Positions 26,656 to 35,466 of a DNA stretch of 58,898 nt are shown here, piece after piece. The first letter of the stretch is position 1. Every line of letters starts with the position of its first letter. The stretch lies in the NCBI GenBank assembly GCA_937974565.1, contig CALJWL010000066.1:1-58898 (forward strand), written 5' to 3'. The notes below the pieces were generated by a model. It was not told the DNA's origin. It did no database searches and worked only from the letters and a program-made list of their open reading frames with translations. The DNA is from an uncultured Arenicella sp. (GTDB taxonomy: Bacteria; Pseudomonadota; Gammaproteobacteria; Arenicellales; Arenicellaceae). A program made the position numbers and the translations under genes.

Positions 26656-29622
26656 TTATCGATTAGAAGCTCTTACATTAATAATTTGAGCTTGCTCGCG
26701 TGCTTGATTTTGTTGATATAACCACAACATTTCGCCGTCGTTCTCAGACGTTAGTTCTGATGTGGCGTTGCCGTTCTTCGGCATAATGAATGAGTTTGTA
26801 TCAACCGTTACTTCGTTGGCAAGATCAATGGTGCCGCTCAATTCCGATACCTGGCCTGTGAACAGGTTTTGGAAAGTAACGGTGTAATTGAAATCGGTGT
26901 CGCCTGGGTCAAGAAAACCAACATCAGGGGCTAAGCCATTGCGATCAATTAAAAAGCGGGCAATCAGCACCCGGTCATTGTAATCGTAATCGGCAGAACC
27001 TAATCCGTAACCACCGGGAAAAATACTCACATCACTCACCCCATCAAACTCTTCGGTGGCTGAGCTGAAGTCCGTGATTTGCATTGTGGTTTCGCTAATA
27101 CCGTCTTCGTTGCTATCGATATCAATGAAGAACGCCAATGGGCTGTGTGATGCCCACGCGCCTTTAGCGACAAAAGCGAAGTCAATTGCTTCGCCGCCGA
27201 ATAAGCTTACGCCGGTACGATACCCAAATGAATCTATGTCATGAGATGCGTCACCTTCAGCGTCAGACTCACCGGCTAAGGTGAACCCTTCGGCGTAACT
27301 GTCGCTGCCGCCTGCATTATAGAAACCCAGGCTATTGTAGTTGTTGAAGGCTCTGACGCCTGAGGCCGGGTCAACCACCGCCATATAGCCAACACGCAGT
27401 GTTTCATTGCTACGCTCGTCTTCCAGCACAAACCAACCGTCGACTTCACTTTGGCTGTTGTTTAAGAGATCGAATGGCGCGTCATTCGGATTAAAATCCA
27501 TGGCTATTTTGAAGGTACGTTTGCCGCCTGCGGGCACATACAAGCGTTGTGAGTAAGAGCGTATGGTAACGCCATCCATTGCCTGTGCAGGTTCATGCTT
27601 GACGTTAAATACCTTGGTATCTCCAGACAAATTTTGCACCGTTACTTTGCGTGACAAATGTGTGCCCCACTTAGCATTAACGCGGCCAAACGATACACCG
27701 CCTGGTTTGGCGTAGCTGGTAAGATTATTGGCCACATCAGCTTGCACACGGCCAACGCCTTGCAACGTCAGTGGGTACGGATCATTGGAGCCCGCAACGC
27801 CATCACGATAAGTCGGCGTTGTTGAGTTTTGAATCATGGCTTTGATTGCTTCAGAGTCTAGGTTTGGCCATTTCTGCTTTAGTAAAGCCGCTACCCCGGC
27901 TACGTGTGGAGCCGCCATTGATGTACCGCTTGCACTGGCTGAACCAATGCCACTACCAACACCGGTAGACAGAATACCTGTGCCTGGTGCTGCAACATCT
28001 GGCTTAAAGCTGTTATCTAGGCCAGGCCCCCGAGATGTGGAACCCGCTAAGGTGTCATCGTTGCTTGGGTTGGTGTTTGTTTGAATGCTTGAATCTGCGA
28101 AGACAGTAACGGTCTGACCACTGTCTAATGCGGCTTTCATTGCCGCACCATCAGTGAAACTCACCATCACACCGGTTAGACCCGCAGATGGGTCTATGCC
28201 ACCCATGCCGATGGGATTGATGCGCGTTGCATCAGCGCCATCGTTATAGACCACCAGCCCGGTCGCACCAGCCGCTTCGGCGTTGACGTATTTGTCGTTA
28301 AAAGCACACCCACCGCGAATGACCAAAGCAACGTTTCCGGCCATTTCGGCTGCGTTACTTAAGGCTGTACAGCCGTCTAATGCGCTGGCCGCAACGAGGT
28401 CACCACTGATGATACCGCCATTAGCAAAGGTGTTAGTGTGACCGCCTTCAAGCGCAAGGAAGGTGCCGTTTGCATCGGCATCGGCTGATACCGCTTGCAG
28501 CCCTTGCACCAAACCGCCAGCAATTGAGTTTGCCACTGAAATAGCACCAGGAGCAACCGCCGGCCCGCCGTGTATGTAAGGTATGTCGCCACTATTGCCT
28601 GCCGAGATAACGACAACCGCGCCAGCTTCAGAGGCCTCATTTGCCGCGATAGAACTGACATCGTCAGTGCGCCCATAAGAGGAACCCAAGCTTAAATTAA
28701 GTACATCGGCGTGATCGCTGATATCACCGTCTTGATTCGGATCCATAGCCCACTCAATGCCCAAGTGAGCCACTCCGGTGCTGCCGCCGTCATCAGCGAA
28801 TACTTTCACGGCGTATAGATCAGCGCCTGGAGCAACGCCAGATGACACTTGTTCGGTACCAATATTGGCCGCAATTCCTGCTACGTGAGTGCCGTGGAAG
28901 GAACCCACTCCTGTTGGATCAGGGTCGGTCACAAAAGCCGCTTGATTGGCGCCGGCAAAATCTATACCGCCAATGACTTTGGCTGTTGGAAAACTTCCAG
29001 GTTCAATCGTGGCTGGGTCGTTGTTAGCAAACTCAGCGGGATCGCCGGAGCCGCCGAAACCCGCATGAAAATAGTCGATACCACTATCGATGATTGCAAT
29101 TGATACAGGCTCTCCATTACCGTTGTCATCACCCGTACCTGTTGATTCCCATACCGCTGGCGCGCCAATCCAAGGCACACTATTACTCAAACCTGCTTCA
29201 GCAGGAATGATATACGAAACACGTTTTACTTCAGGCATGGCCTTAATTTTTTCCACGTCTTTTGTATTTAACATCCAAGCCACGCCTTTTTCATTAGACT
29301 TTTCACGCATTTCTTTGCCGTGAAGCTTTTGCATGTCGTTACGTAGTTTTGCCATCATCTGGCCCTTACTGGAACGAGCCGGAGATGCCAAGATATTAAA
29401 CTTCGAAGCCGGTTCTTCTAATTCCACAAAGACTTCAACTAAATCAGCTTGATCTCGTTGAATGTAATCGTTTGCATCGAGTTTTTTAAATGTTGTTGGC
29501 CGTTCAAGCTTTGTCACGTCAGACGCTGATGCACTGCCTGCATAGGTAGCAGAAAGCGAAACGACGAATGCGTTTGCGACACTGAGTCCGATTAGGTTCT
29601 TTCTCAGATACTTATTTAACAT
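26656..29622 (-). CDS. Large secreted subtilisin-family (S8) protease with PA domain
   Basis: This 988-residue exported serine protease begins with a signal peptide (about 1-33), followed by an inhibitor-I9-like propeptide (about 60-140). The S8 domain has Asp179 (IIDSGID), His243 (FHGTHVAG), Asn343 (SAGNSG) and Ser568 (SGTSMAAPH). A PA-type insertion (about 400-510) lies before the catalytic Ser. After about 620 comes a beta-rich region, probably a fibronectin-like and a C-terminal domain. No autotransporter barrel, PPC domain or sorting tag is obvious. GGAG sits at the right distance from the ATG. It would degrade external protein for nutrition. Confidence 0.93.
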   Translation of the reverse strand: MLNKYLRKNLIGLSVANAFVVSLSATYAGSASASDVTKLERPTTFKKLDANDYIQRDQADLVEVFVELEEPASKFNILASPARSSKGQMMAKLRNDMQKLHGKEMREKSNEKGVAWMLNTKDVEKIKAMPEVKRVSYIIPAEAGLSNSVPWIGAPAVWESTGTGDDNGNGEPVSIAIIDSGIDYFHAGFGGSGDPAEFANNDPATIEPGSFPTAKVIGGIDFAGANQAAFVTDPDPTGVGSFHGTHVAGIAANIGTEQVSSGVAPGADLYAVKVFADDGGSTGVAHLGIEWAMDPNQDGDISDHADVLNLSLGSSYGRTDDVSSIAANEASEAGAVVVISAGNSGDIPYIHGGPAVAPGAISVANSIAGGLVQGLQAVSADADANGTFLALEGGHTNTFANGGIISGDLVAASALDGCTALSNAAEMAGNVALVIRGGCAFNDKYVNAEAAGATGLVVYNDGADATRINPIGMGGIDPSAGLTGVMVSFTDGAAMKAALDSGQTVTVFADSSIQTNTNPSNDDTLAGSTSRGPGLDNSFKPDVAAPGTGILSTGVGSGIGSASASGTSMAAPHVAGVAALLKQKWPNLDSEAIKAMIQNSTTPTYRDGVAGSNDPYPLTLQGVGRVQADVANNLTSYAKPGGVSFGRVNAKWGTHLSRKVTVQNLSGDTKVFNVKHEPAQAMDGVTIRSYSQRLYVPAGGKRTFKIAMDFNPNDAPFDLLNNSQSEVDGWFVLEDERSNETLRVGYMAVVDPASGVRAFNNYNSLGFYNAGGSDSYAEGFTLAGESDAEGDASHDIDSFGYRTGVSLFGGEAIDFAFVAKGAWASHSPLAFFIDIDSNEDGISETTMQITDFSSATEEFDGVSDVSIFPGGYGLGSADYDYNDRVLIARFLIDRNGLAPDVGFLDPGDTDFNYTVTFQNLFTGQVSELSGTIDLANEVTVDTNSFIMPKNGNATSELTSENDGEMLWLYQQNQAREQAQIINVRASNR

Positions 29623-30408
29623 GGGTTGTAACTCCGTTTCAAATTAGTTAATGCCCACCGCACACGGGATTAGTTTTTGTGTGATAGGGCATTTCGTTTT
29701 TATTAAGAGTAGTGAACAAACCTGCAATGCGGTTGTCCGCTGTGGTCGGTGAGGATGTATATGATGAAGTTTGCTCTGGGTTAACGCGCAAAGCGTCAAT
29801 CTAACAAACGGCAGGGTTGTTGTTCGCTTATTAAAGCTACTGATAAACAGGTCGCAGCTAAACAAACAATAATAGGGTGTAAACAGATGGACAAAACATG
29901 GACTGGCTTAAGAGTCAGGCTCTTACTGCGCTTAGAATAAACACACAGGCAAGTCATGGATCGACAACACGGCTTTGTGTTGCTCACTGTCTATGACCCT
30001 ACCCGTAATACTCGCAACATCGGTGAAGAAATGTTGGAGTCATTGTGTTCATACATGAACATAATTCACTTGGTTGTATGATACATATTAATGGTTGCTT
30101 CAACAACTTTAATTGTTGAGTGCTTTTACTGAATAGCCCTTTAGCATTGTTCCTGGGCTTTCGTATTGACGGTTATGTCTTATTACATTGAATAGTTAAA
30201 TGTTTTAAAAATATGTTCTAAAATTGCCATCTTAGTTACGTTAGAGTAGGCGTTTGCTTTAAAATTACAAAGTAAGAGGCTTTACGAGTATTATTGATTA
30301 ACTAATATGAGTGGCCTAACGCGTTTCCGCTCGGTGCTTTTGGGGTAACAAGCAATGCTTGTTGCTCACTGCCAACATAAAAAAGAAAATAAATTCTAAG
30401 GTAGTTAT
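29623..30408. other. 786-bp intergenic region between subtilase and methyltransferase
   Basis: I see no gene here; the short frames in it lack signals and family features. An exact 8-bp palindrome with one central base (AACAAGCA 30347-30354, TGCTTGTT 30356-30363) lies 45 bp upstream of the methyltransferase start. The rest is A/T-rich and holds the divergent promoters, with several TATAAT-like stretches but none decisive. Confidence 0.4.
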
Positions 30409-31164
30409 ATGGGTCACGACAGTGCCAAAACAGGAAAGTATGTTGGAAATGAGCTGGAGGTTTTTGCGTTAGCTAAAAATTGGAAAAGTTACTGGGTTTC
30501 ATTTATTAAGCCTTTGCTTGGCAACCGCGTCCTTGAAGTTGGCGCTGGGGTTGGCAGTAATCTTCTGCTGTTGCATTCAAAGCAAGAGTTATGGCTGGCG
30601 CTTGAACCTGACGCCCAACAATGTGAACAAATTAAGAGTCACGTTCAAGGTAAAAACGTGACTGTCATGGTTGGCAAGCTTGACGATTTGCCGGTGGGTG
30701 CCAAGTACGACTCAATTGTATACATTGATGTGCTTGAACATATTGAAGAAGATACGGCCGAAGTGGAGCGAGCATTGGGGCTCTTAAGTGATAATGGAAA
30801 ATTGATTGTGTTATCTCCAGCGCACCAATCTTTATACAGTCCTTTCGATGAGGCGGTGGGGCATTTTCGTCGATACAACAAAGCGAGTTTAGCGGCAACA
30901 GCGCCCAGAAATGCAAATATAGAGCAGTTGTATTACTTAGACAGTGTGGGCTTTCTTGCATCATGGGTGAATGCAAAAATCCTACGAAGTGACATGCCCA
31001 CGACCAAACAAGTCTGGATTTGGGATACCTTGATGGTGCCGCTGTCTCGTTTTATTGACCCGTTACTCAGGTACGGTGTGGGTAAAACTGTGGTGATGGT
31101 GTTGAGTAACGGTGTGCAAAGCTCACGCCCCTTATCCCGTAAGTCACCCGTAAGTCACCCGTAA
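30409..31164 (+). CDS. Class I SAM-dependent methyltransferase
   Basis: This 251-residue protein has motif I VLEVGAGVGSN (41-51), the acidic end of strand 2 (ALEPDA), and YDSIVYIDVLEHIEED, a strong match to small-molecule or glycan methyltransferases. A GHFRRYNKASL segment follows, seen in enzymes encoded near polysaccharide genes. The substrate is unknown. AAGG precedes the ATG. The last residues come from an 11-bp tandem repeat that also supplies the stop codon, so the C-terminus may vary between strains. It is divergent from the subtilase and convergent with fpr. Confidence 0.82.
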   Translation: MGHDSAKTGKYVGNELEVFALAKNWKSYWVSFIKPLLGNRVLEVGAGVGSNLLLLHSKQELWLALEPDAQQCEQIKSHVQGKNVTVMVGKLDDLPVGAKYDSIVYIDVLEHIEEDTAEVERALGLLSDNGKLIVLSPAHQSLYSPFDEAVGHFRRYNKASLAATAPRNANIEQLYYLDSVGFLASWVNAKILRSDMPTTKQVWIWDTLMVPLSRFIDPLLRYGVGKTVVMVLSNGVQSSRPLSRKSPVSHP

Positions 31165-31168
31165 GTCA
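31136..31168. repeat. Three perfect 11-bp tandem repeats across a stop codon
   Basis: The unit CCCGTAAGTCA occurs at 31136-31146, 31147-31157 and 31158-31168. The methyltransferase stop (TAA, 31162-31164) lies in the third copy. Because 11 is not a multiple of 3, gain or loss of one unit changes the reading frame of the tail. Confidence 0.95.
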
Positions 31169-31259
31169 TCAGCCACATTGGGTGCAGGTCAGTAACTCAG
31201 TGGCTGAGCCTTTAGCGATTTTCGGTTGAGCTTTTAGTACCTATTTACCAGTACGTTAA

Positions 31260-32033
31260 TTAGCTTTCAACGAAAGCGCGTTCGATCACGTACTCAGCGA
31301 TTTCACCACGGATGGTTTCTTTGAAGCCTCGCTCGTCAAGAATTTCGCAAAAGTCTTTCAACATGGAGGGAGAACCACAAATCATAAAACGATCATCTTC
31401 AACGTTGATTTCTGGTAAGCCAAGCTTTTTTTGCATATCGCCCGACGTCAGTGCGTCGGTTAAGCGGCCTTGAGTGTGGAACTCTTCACGAGTTACGGTT
31501 GGGTAGTAAAGCAAGTTACCTTTTACCATTTCGCCGAAGTATTCATTCTCTGGCAGTTCATTTATAACATCTTGGTACGCCAGTTCTGACACTTCACGTA
31601 CACCGTGCGTCAAAATAACTTTGTCAAAGCGTTCGTACACTTCCGGGTCTTTAATCACACTCATAAACGGTGCGAGGCCAGTGCCGGTTGAAAGAAGGTA
31701 CAAGTGCTTGGCGGGTTTTAAAGCATCAGCCAGTAAGGTGCCGGTTGGTTTGGTGCTGGTTAATAGCGTATCTCCAGGTTGGATTTTTTGCAGGCGAGAC
31801 GTTAATGGCCCGTCTTGTACCTTAATGCTGAAAAACTCCATGTGTTCTTCGTAGTTGGCGCTGGCGATGCTGTACGCACGCATAAGAGGTTTGCCATCCA
31901 CCATTAAGCCAATCATAATGAATTGGCCATTTTGGAAACGAAAGCCCGGGTCACGAGTGGTAGTGAAACTGAATAGGGTGTCGTTCCAATGATGAACAGT
32001 TAGCACTTCTACTTCACGAAATTTTGAGGACAT
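31260..32033 (-). CDS. fpr: Ferredoxin/flavodoxin-NADP+ reductase
   Basis: This 257-residue FAD enzyme exchanges electrons between NADPH and ferredoxin or flavodoxin. The FAD motif RAYSIAS is at 52-58, and the NADP-binding GTGLAPF at 117-123 and later CGSPSML block are intact. The C-terminus YVIERAFVES resembles the Pseudomonas/Azotobacter class, whose last residues shape the isoalloxazine site. The long A/T-rich upstream region has two palindromes, so regulation (for example by redox or iron state, as in relatives) is likely but unproven. Confidence 0.92.
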   Translation of the reverse strand: MSSKFREVEVLTVHHWNDTLFSFTTTRDPGFRFQNGQFIMIGLMVDGKPLMRAYSIASANYEEHMEFFSIKVQDGPLTSRLQKIQPGDTLLTSTKPTGTLLADALKPAKHLYLLSTGTGLAPFMSVIKDPEVYERFDKVILTHGVREVSELAYQDVINELPENEYFGEMVKGNLLYYPTVTREEFHTQGRLTDALTSGDMQKKLGLPEINVEDDRFMICGSPSMLKDFCEILDERGFKETIRGEIAEYVIERAFVES

Positions 32034-32409
32034 AATAACTTCTCTTTGCGATCAAAAAGGCTGCGGTAAATTAAGGTGCAACGCTGACTAATAAACTGGG
32101 CGCAAGGTTATAGAGTTGGCGCGGTTTTGTCCATAAGATCGCCGAATATTCTTAGAATACTTAGTGATATCTTATATAAGAATTTATATAAGCGCTTTTT
32201 GATACAATAATCCGTCATAAAGCCTCTTCTAGTTTACGCAAGTGCTGGCCTGAACACGGCCAATCTGGCAAACAAAATTAAATGACAGATTAAAGCCAGT
32301 TGCACTATGGGATTTGAAACAGGGGGCGGTATTACATTGTTTAAAAAATGATGCCTAAATTATGCAACGCTTGGTTGTATCCAGATACTCGATTAAGTAG
32401 CATGCCGCT
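32034..32409. promoter_or_regulatory. fpr / moaC divergent region with palindromes and a possible structured leader
   Basis: This gap of 376 bp has no gene. TATTC-TTA-GAATA (32147-32159) and a 22-bp palindrome, CTTATATAA (32171-32179), GAAT, TTATATAAG (32184-32192), lie about halfway between the genes. Closer to moaC, AGTGC (32241-32245) pairs with GCACT (32302-32306), TGGC with GCCA inside that, and ATCTG (32263-32267) with CAGAT (32286-32290), a multi-stem leader. I could not match it to the molybdenum-cofactor riboswitch by eye. Confidence 0.45.
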
Positions 32410-32943
32410 ATGACTGAATTTTCTCATTTAAACAGCGCGGGCGAGGCCAATATGGTTGATGTGTCCGCCAAGCCAAATACTGAGCGTGTTGCTGTTGCAC
32501 AGGCTCGGGTGTTACTCAGCAACACGCTTTTGGCTAAAGTGCGGAACCAGTCCATTGCCAAAGGCGATCTGTTGGCCACGGCCAGAATTGCTGGTATTCA
32601 AGCGGCCAAGAAGTGTTCTGAACTGATTCCGTTATGCCATCCGCTTCCATTATCCAAGGTCACTCTCGAGATTCATGAATTCACCGATCAGCTGGTTGCT
32701 GGTGAGGGAGAGGGAGAGGGTAACTGTGGTTTAGAGATACGTGCTTTATGCAAAACTAACGGTAAAACAGGGGTTGAGATGGAAGCGTTAACCGCCGCCT
32801 CAGTCGCCGCATTGACAATTTACGACATGTGCAAAGCCGTTGATAAAGGCATCGTGATTGAACGGGTTCAATTATTAGAAAAGCACGGTGGTAAGTCGGG
32901 CGCGTGGGTGAGAGCCGCTGACGCTGGGGTAAATTATGATTAG
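32410..32943 (+). CDS. moaC: Cyclic pyranopterin monophosphate synthase
   Basis: This 177-residue enzyme works with MoaA to turn GTP-derived 3',8-cyclo-GTP into cyclic pyranopterin monophosphate, the first molybdenum-cofactor intermediate. Family motifs [38 protein letters not shown] and [10 protein letters not shown] hold the active-site His, Asp and Lys. A small insertion, GEGEGEG (about 98-104), comes from a GAGGGA hexamer repeat and is not usual in MoaC. It overlaps moaD by 8 bases and opens the moaC-D-E-B-moeA-moaA operon. Confidence 0.95.
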   Translation: MTEFSHLNSAGEANMVDVSAKPNTERVAVAQARVLLSNTLLAKVRNQSIAKGDLLATARIAGIQAAKKCSELIPLCHPLPLSKVTLEIHEFTDQLVAGEGEGEGNCGLEIRALCKTNGKTGVEMEALTAASVAALTIYDMCKAVDKGIVIERVQLLEKHGGKSGAWVRAADAGVNYD

Positions 32944-33187
32944 GGTGCTTTTTTTTGCTGGTTTAAGAGACGCGGCTCAAACAGACAAGATGGACGTTGA
33001 CGCCATGGGCATCACTGATGTTCGTAGCTTGGTGGCGGAACTTATAAGACAGCTACCACAAGAGCTTAGTGATGCGTTGAGTGACGAGACCGCTATGGTG
33101 TCGATTGATCACCAGTACGCGGGCTGGGACGCCGGCATTGTTGACGGCGTGGAAGTCGGTTTTTTGCCGCCGGTGTCGGGTGGCTAA
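32936..33187 (+). CDS. moaD: Molybdopterin synthase small subunit (sulfur carrier)
   Basis: This is an 83-residue ubiquitin-fold protein ending in SGG. The C-terminal Gly-Gly is adenylated and thiocarboxylated by MoeB, then gives sulfur to the pterin within the MoaD-MoaE complex. The start ATG overlaps the moaC stop, so translation is coupled. The length is normal for MoaD. No moeB is present in the window. Confidence 0.93.
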   Translation: MIRVLFFAGLRDAAQTDKMDVDAMGITDVRSLVAELIRQLPQELSDALSDETAMVSIDHQYAGWDAGIVDGVEVGFLPPVSGG

Positions 33188-33230
33188 TGTCGGTTTTCGT
33201 CAACATGAGGTTGGCAGGGCCTAATTGCCG

Positions 33231-33725
33231 ATGACGCCAACCTATCACAGTTACGTTTGGATTGGTGAGGCCGACTTTGACGTAGCCCATGAATACCGTA
33301 AGGCCTGTGATGTGTCACCGCATGCCGGTGCGGTGGTGTTTTTTGTGGGTCTCGTTAGGGATTTGTATTCTGAGCAATTGAAGGGGGAGTCAGTTGATTA
33401 TATTGAGCTTCAGCATTACCCACAGATGACGGAGTCCTTATGCGCAAATATTATCCAACAAGCGTTTGAACGACACCCGTTTGACAGCGCCAGAGTGCTG
33501 CATCGCGTTGGCAAGATACACTCAGGCGAGCAGATTGTTATGGTGGTAGTGGCCAGCCAACATCGTGAAAATGCCTTTCAGGCATCTCAATTTATTATGG
33601 ACTACCTTAAAACACGAGCCACCTTTTGGAAGCGCGAAGTTGGCAGTCGCGGTTCAAATTGGTTGGGCGTTAAAGACAAAGACAAAGTCGCCGCCGAGCG
33701 TTGGAAAAATAATGATCAGCCGTGA
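33231..33725 (+). CDS. moaE: Molybdopterin synthase large subunit
   Basis: This is a 164-residue catalytic subunit that forms a heterotetramer with MoaD and inserts two sulfurs into cyclic pyranopterin to make molybdopterin. The conserved C-terminal region [18 protein letters not shown] holds the active-site lysines and substrate arginines, and [11 protein letters not shown] is the typical early block. I use the ATG at 33231 rather than the TTG at 33225. It begins 43 bp after moaD, and its end overlaps the moaB start. Confidence 0.93.
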   Translation: MTPTYHSYVWIGEADFDVAHEYRKACDVSPHAGAVVFFVGLVRDLYSEQLKGESVDYIELQHYPQMTESLCANIIQQAFERHPFDSARVLHRVGKIHSGEQIVMVVVASQHRENAFQASQFIMDYLKTRATFWKREVGSRGSNWLGVKDKDKVAAERWKNNDQP

Positions 33726-34233
33726 AAAAGAATGTACCCCGATGAACGTGGCCGTGTTAACGGTGTCCGATACGAGAACGACAGAGACCGATACCTCGGG
33801 CCAATATTTAGTTGATCGGTTGACTGAAGCTGGGCACCGTATTGTCGCTCGCAACATCGTTATCGATGATGTCTACCTTCTCAGGGCGCAAGTCTCGGCT
33901 TGGATAGCCGATGCTCGGGTACACGCAATCATCTCAACTGGCGGCACTGGTTTTACGGGCCGAGACAGCACCCCTGAAGCCTTAGCCCCGTTGTTTGATA
34001 AACAGATAGACGGTTTTGGTGAGTTGTTTAGGCACGTTTCACTCGTTGATATTGGCACTTCTACGGTGCAATCCAGAGCCTTGGGTGGCATGGCGAATAA
34101 AACGGTTATATTCTGTTTGCCGGGCTCCACGGGAGCCTGTAGAACAGCTTGGGAAAACATTCTCAAGGAGCAGTTAGACAGCCGTCACCGGCCCTGTAAC
34201 TTTGTGCCTCACACTCTAGCGGGTAAAGAGTAA
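33712..34233 (+). CDS. moaB: Molybdenum cofactor biosynthesis protein B
   Basis: This 173-residue protein of the MogA/MoaB family binds or adenylates molybdopterin before metal insertion. The match to E. coli MoaB extends over [38 protein letters not shown] and [14 protein letters not shown], ending RPCNFVPH. I choose the ATG at 33712, which overlaps moaE by 14 bases, has GGAAA nearby and gives the E. coli N-terminal length; the ATG at 33742 is an alternative. A much longer upstream frame from 33565 is only the shadow of moaE. Confidence 0.92.
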   Translation: MISREKECTPMNVAVLTVSDTRTTETDTSGQYLVDRLTEAGHRIVARNIVIDDVYLLRAQVSAWIADARVHAIISTGGTGFTGRDSTPEALAPLFDKQIDGFGELFRHVSLVDIGTSTVQSRALGGMANKTVIFCLPGSTGACRTAWENILKEQLDSRHRPCNFVPHTLAGKE

Positions 34234-34254
34234 GCCGCTCTTTGAAACTGTGTT

Positions 34255-35466
34255 ATGAAGTTATTAGCGCAAGCCCAAGCTGAACTGCAGGCCAACACAC
34301 CGAGTGTGTCGGTGATTGAACGCGTGCCTCTGCTGCAGGCTCTGGGTCGTATTGCCGCGTGCGATGTGATGTCTGAGCTGGCTATTCCTCCGGCAGACAA
34401 TTCCGCAATGGACGGCTTTGCTGTTCATGCCTCGGCGTTAAGTGAAAACGTAATACTATCAATTTCGCAGCGCATACCCGCCGGAGTCGCCCCCATGCCT
34501 TTAGAGGCCGGCACGGCCGCGCGCATTTTTACTGGGGCTAATATTCCAAGCAATGCTGATACCGTTGTCATTCAGGAGAACTGCAAGTTCGAAGGTTCTG
34601 AGGTTGGCGGTGCGGTTCAGATACGTAACGTTCCTGAACGTGGTGCTAACATTCGTCCGCGTGGGCAAGATATTCAGGTTGGCGCTACTGTGATTAGCAA
34701 GGGGCAACGCTTAAATGCGGTCGACCTTAGCTTATTGGCGTCGGTTGGCGTTGTCGAGGTGGCCGTCTATGAGCGGTTGAGAGTAGCAATTTTTTCAACT
34801 GGTGATGAACTGGCCGAACCCGGTCAAGCCCTAAAAGAAGGGCAGATATACAATTCCAATCGACCGTTACTTGCGGCTCTTTGTACTGAACTCGGTTATG
34901 AGGTTATTGACTGTGGCGTTGTCGTTGATACATTGGAATCCACCAAAGTGGCTTTGAGTGGCGCGGCCAGTAACGCCCACCTTATTTTAAGTAGCGGCGG
35001 TGTGTCCGTTGGTGAAGAAGACCATGTAAGGCCAGCCGTAGAGGCATTAGGCACCCTGGATATGTGGAAAGTGCAGATCAAACCTGGAAAGCCTGTGGCC
35101 TATGGCAAAGTTGCCGATGCGGCGTTTCTTGGTTTGCCGGGCAACCCAGTGTCATCGTTTGTGGTGTTTCAGTTACTGGGACTGCCGTTAATGCGAGCGT
35201 TGCAAGGCGATAACAGTGCTATGCCAACGACGTTTAAGGTTCGGTCTGGGTTTAATAAGAAAGCCACCACACGCGAGGAATACATTCGAGTTAAGTTAAT
35301 GCAATCTGATAATGGCGATTGGCTAGCCGATCGATTTCCTAATTCCAGCAGTGGTGTCATGTCATCGTTGTCATGGGCCGATGGATTGGTGCGACACAAG
35401 ATCAACAGCACGATTAAGGTTGGCTCTGATGTGGAGTTCTTACCCTTAAGGCGGGCGTTGTTATGA
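34255..35466 (+). CDS. moeA: Molybdopterin molybdenumtransferase
   Basis: This 403-residue enzyme inserts molybdate into adenylated molybdopterin. The N-terminal block PPADNSAMDGFAV and the MPT-binding domain motifs FSTGDEL, SSGGVSVGEEDHVR and GLPGNPVSSFV are intact, with the small C-terminal domain IV. It is close to the usual 405-411. The gene starts 21 bp after moaB, and its TGA overlaps the moaA ATG, so translation of the two is coupled. Confidence 0.95.
   Translation: MKLLAQAQAELQANTPSVSVIERVPLLQALGRIAACDVMSELAIPPADNSAMDGFAVHASALSENVILSISQRIPAGVAPMPLEAGTAARIFTGANIPSNADTVVIQENCKFEGSEVGGAVQIRNVPERGANIRPRGQDIQVGATVISKGQRLNAVDLSLLASVGVVEVAVYERLRVAIFSTGDELAEPGQALKEGQIYNSNRPLLAALCTELGYEVIDCGVVVDTLESTKVALSGAASNAHLILSSGGVSVGEEDHVRPAVEALGTLDMWKVQIKPGKPVAYGKVADAAFLGLPGNPVSSFVVFQLLGLPLMRALQGDNSAMPTTFKVRSGFNKKATTREEYIRVKLMQSDNGDWLADRFPNSSSGVMSSLSWADGLVRHKINSTIKVGSDVEFLPLRRALL

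Noticed and set aside
28377..28676. Minus-strand frame of 99 residues inside the subtilase
   Set aside because: Out-of-frame shadow of a confidently assigned gene.
29644..29987. Two short minus-strand frames upstream of the subtilase
   Set aside because: They overlap each other, have no signal or motif, and lie in the probable promoter region.
31169..31206. CAGCCAC...GTGGCTG inverted repeat as a terminator after the methyltransferase
   Set aside because: The loop is long (24 bases) and no T-run follows directly, so it is too weak to call.
33565..33711. Long N-terminal extension of moaB
   Set aside because: It lies entirely inside moaE in another frame; the ATG at 33712 gives the family length.
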